Origin: Incurvaria masculella | Lineage: Eukaryota > Arthropoda > Insecta > Lepidoptera > Incurvariidae | Length of the DNA: 64,000 nucleotides | NCBI GenBank assembly: GCA_946894095.1 | Contig: OX335663.1 | Span: 124,001-188,000, forward strand | Direction: 5' to 3' | In this document: positions 62,748 to 64,000 of the stretch, piece after piece | Layout of the letters: each line of letters starts with the position of its first letter | How positions within the stretch are numbered: the first letter of the stretch is position 1 | The notes under the pieces: generated by a model | Told to the model about the DNA's origin: nothing | Databases searched by the model: none | What the model saw: the letters and a program-made list of their open reading frames with translations, nothing else | Position numbers and translations under genes: made by a program

Positions 62748-63958
62748 ATATTTTAAATATATCTGAATCACCGACGCATGATACCAGTATTGAAAGTTAT
62801 GAAATTCATTCATATAAACCTTACGTTAACAGCTTTAACAACAACGATGAGATACGTATACCCATTAACCAACAAGATCTATACGTAGTACCGTGCGAGA
62901 GTTCTCTATACATCGAAGGTTACGCTGAAGGCGTGAAAAAAGGAGCGGATGACAACTCTGAGGCGCTCACAGCATTTAACTTTACAAATAATCCAATACT
63001 ATTTTTGTTTCAAGATATTCGTTACGAACTTAATGGAATCCAAGTCGATAAAATAAAAAATGCAGGCATTACAACAACCATGAAGTCTTACCTCTCATTG
63101 AATGAAACCGATTCCAACTCTGGAGTCATGTGGGGGTGGAAAATAGGCGGAATATCAAATACCACTGGTAGCTTTACCGTTAACATACCACTAAATAAAA
63201 TATTGGGATTTGCAGAAGATTACCAGAAAATAATAATGAACTGTAAACATGAGTTAATACTCCTTCGTAGTAACACGAATATAAATTCTGTAAAATTAAA
63301 CTCGAACGAAAGTTTATCTACTATTGTTATCTCCAAGATCGTGTGGAGAATGCCTCATGTAAAAGTATCTGATCGGCAAAGACTTAGCCTATTAAAGCAT
63401 TTAGAAAGAGATAGACCTATTCAAATGGCTTTCAGGAACTGGGACTTGTACGAGTATCCGCTTCTTCCAAAAACTACCAAACACACTTGGTCTATAAAAA
63501 CTTCCAGTCAGACAGAAAAACCGCGGTACGTGATATTAGGGCTGCAAACTAATAAAAAAAATGCTGAAAATCAAGATATGTCTCGTTTTGATCATTGCAA
63601 TATTAACAATATGAGAGTATATCTAAATTCCACATATTATCCCTATGAGTCACTTCCTATCAGATTTCCCGATAATTATTGCTTATTATATCAGCTTTTT
63701 TGTAATTTCTACCAGTCGTATTACCGGCGTCGTCGCAACCCGTCGCTAAGCTTAGAGCAATATAAAAATATTGCACCTTTATTTGTAATTGACTGTTCTC
63801 ATCAAAACGAAACTATCAAAACTGGAACTATAGATGTTCGATTGGAAATAGAGTGCGAGAAAGAAATACCGGATAACACAAGCGCATACTGCCTGATCTT
63901 GAACGACTGCATCGTAGAGTATACGCCGCTCAGCAACATCGTCAAGAGACTGACATAA
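62744..63958 (+). CDS. Major capsid protein (double jelly-roll, Polinton MCP)
   Basis: 404 residues. The N-terminus (SIESYEIHSYKPYVNSF...DEIRIPINQQDLYVVPCESSLYIEG) is typical of Polinton MCP, with the second jelly roll from about residue 215 (RPIQMAFRNWDLYEYPLLP). Ends DCIVEYTPLSNIVKRL. The frame is uninterrupted. It forms the pseudo-hexagonal capsomer in related viruses. Its stop overlaps the next ATG as TAATG. Confidence 0.9.
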   Translation: MNILNISESPTHDTSIESYEIHSYKPYVNSFNNNDEIRIPINQQDLYVVPCESSLYIEGYAEGVKKGADDNSEALTAFNFTNNPILFLFQDIRYELNGIQVDKIKNAGITTTMKSYLSLNETDSNSGVMWGWKIGGISNTTGSFTVNIPLNKILGFAEDYQKIIMNCKHELILLRSNTNINSVKLNSNESLSTIVISKIVWRMPHVKVSDRQRLSLLKHLERDRPIQMAFRNWDLYEYPLLPKTTKHTWSIKTSSQTEKPRYVILGLQTNKKNAENQDMSRFDHCNINNMRVYLNSTYYPYESLPIRFPDNYCLLYQLFCNFYQSYYRRRRNPSLSLEQYKNIAPLFVIDCSHQNETIKTGTIDVRLEIECEKEIPDNTSAYCLILNDCIVEYTPLSNIVKRLT

Positions 63959-64000
63959 TGGATTTTGTGATTGTGGACGTGCAAGGTTTTAAATTATCGG
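63958..64000 (+). CDS. Next Polinton ORF, truncated by the window end
   Basis: ATG at 63958 shares its A with the MCP stop (TAATG). The 14 residues visible (MDFVIVDVQGFKLS) include a hydrophobic strand ending in Asp, reminiscent of the first strand of RNase H-fold nucleases. Too short to name. Confidence 0.5.
   Translation, partial: MDFVIVDVQGFKLS

Larger units (their letters stand above)
51000..64000 (+). mobile_element. Polinton/Maverick element (left part; right end outside window)
   Basis: Identified by the linked set: protein-primed family B DNA polymerase, FtsK/HerA-like packaging ATPase, chromodomain integrase, adenain-like protease, minor and major capsid proteins, plus DUF8207-like and PLA2/pVI-like genes. 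The left terminal inverted repeat cannot be placed because its partner is beyond 64000; the border lies between about 50600 and 51540. The recognisable core genes are open, which suggests recent or maintained function. It is AT-rich except for the first gene, sits in an intron of the LRP1-like gene, and has the same main orientation. Confidence 0.93.

Overview
The window looks like nuclear DNA of a lepidopteran insect (moth or butterfly). Single-copy coding exons are GC-rich and sit in AT-rich introns packed with repeats. These include a dispersed repeat carrying GGTTCCGTA and ending GACTCGCACTTGGCCGG, a second motif AACCGACTTCAAA, a tRNA-derived SINE present about ten times, several non-LTR retrotransposon clades and short (TTAGG)n. 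This assignment is inference from sequence style; no marker gene fixes the species.

Layout. (1) 1-10.2 kb is intergenic: LINE and RTE remnants, SINEs, MITE-like palindromes, a 12-bp minisatellite, and no host gene I can support. (2) 10.2-50.3 kb carries the 5' part of one very large plus-strand gene. I could chain 29 exons whose splice phases all agree, for about 1,434 codons, plus two more probable exons. The domain order is signal peptide, 4 LDLa, 2 EGF, YWTD propeller (about 251 residues), EGF, second YWTD propeller, EGF, 8 LDLa, 2 EGF, start of a third YWTD propeller. Eight LDLa in the second cluster, followed by two EGFs and a propeller, is the LRP1 plan, so I call it an LRP1-like endocytic receptor. 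The rest of the gene lies beyond the window. (3) Its introns hold SINEs, an inverted 100-bp satellite, a 9-kb structure bounded by about 580-bp inverted repeats and filled with nested RTE, Penelope-like and other non-LTR elements, and LINE and gypsy remnants at 45.4-47.2 kb. (4) From about 51 kb to the window end there is a Polinton/Maverick (endogenous polintovirus-like element) in the intron after exon 31. Its open genes are protein-primed DNA polymerase B, packaging ATPase, a DUF8207-like protein, chromodomain integrase, a PLA2/pVI-like protein, adenain-type protease, minor capsid and major capsid. Its right end is outside the window.

The two most notable points. First, the late half of the Polinton is built like a phage operon. 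The PLA2-like ORF ends on a canonical -1 slippery heptamer just before its stop, and the protease frame continues from there without its own upstream ATG. The next four junctions (protease/minor capsid, minor capsid/45-codon mini-ORF, mini-ORF/major capsid, major capsid/next ORF) are all stop-start overlaps (ATGA, ATGA, ATGA, TAATG). Second, the LRP1-like gene has decayed or partly intact local copies of its own exons beside at least ten of its exons. Two of these sets are regular arrays (175-bp and 105-bp periods) whose copies keep splice phase and could act as alternative exons.

Limits: all calls come from reading the sequence. No alignment, expression or structure data were available, and TE boundaries are approximate unless stated.
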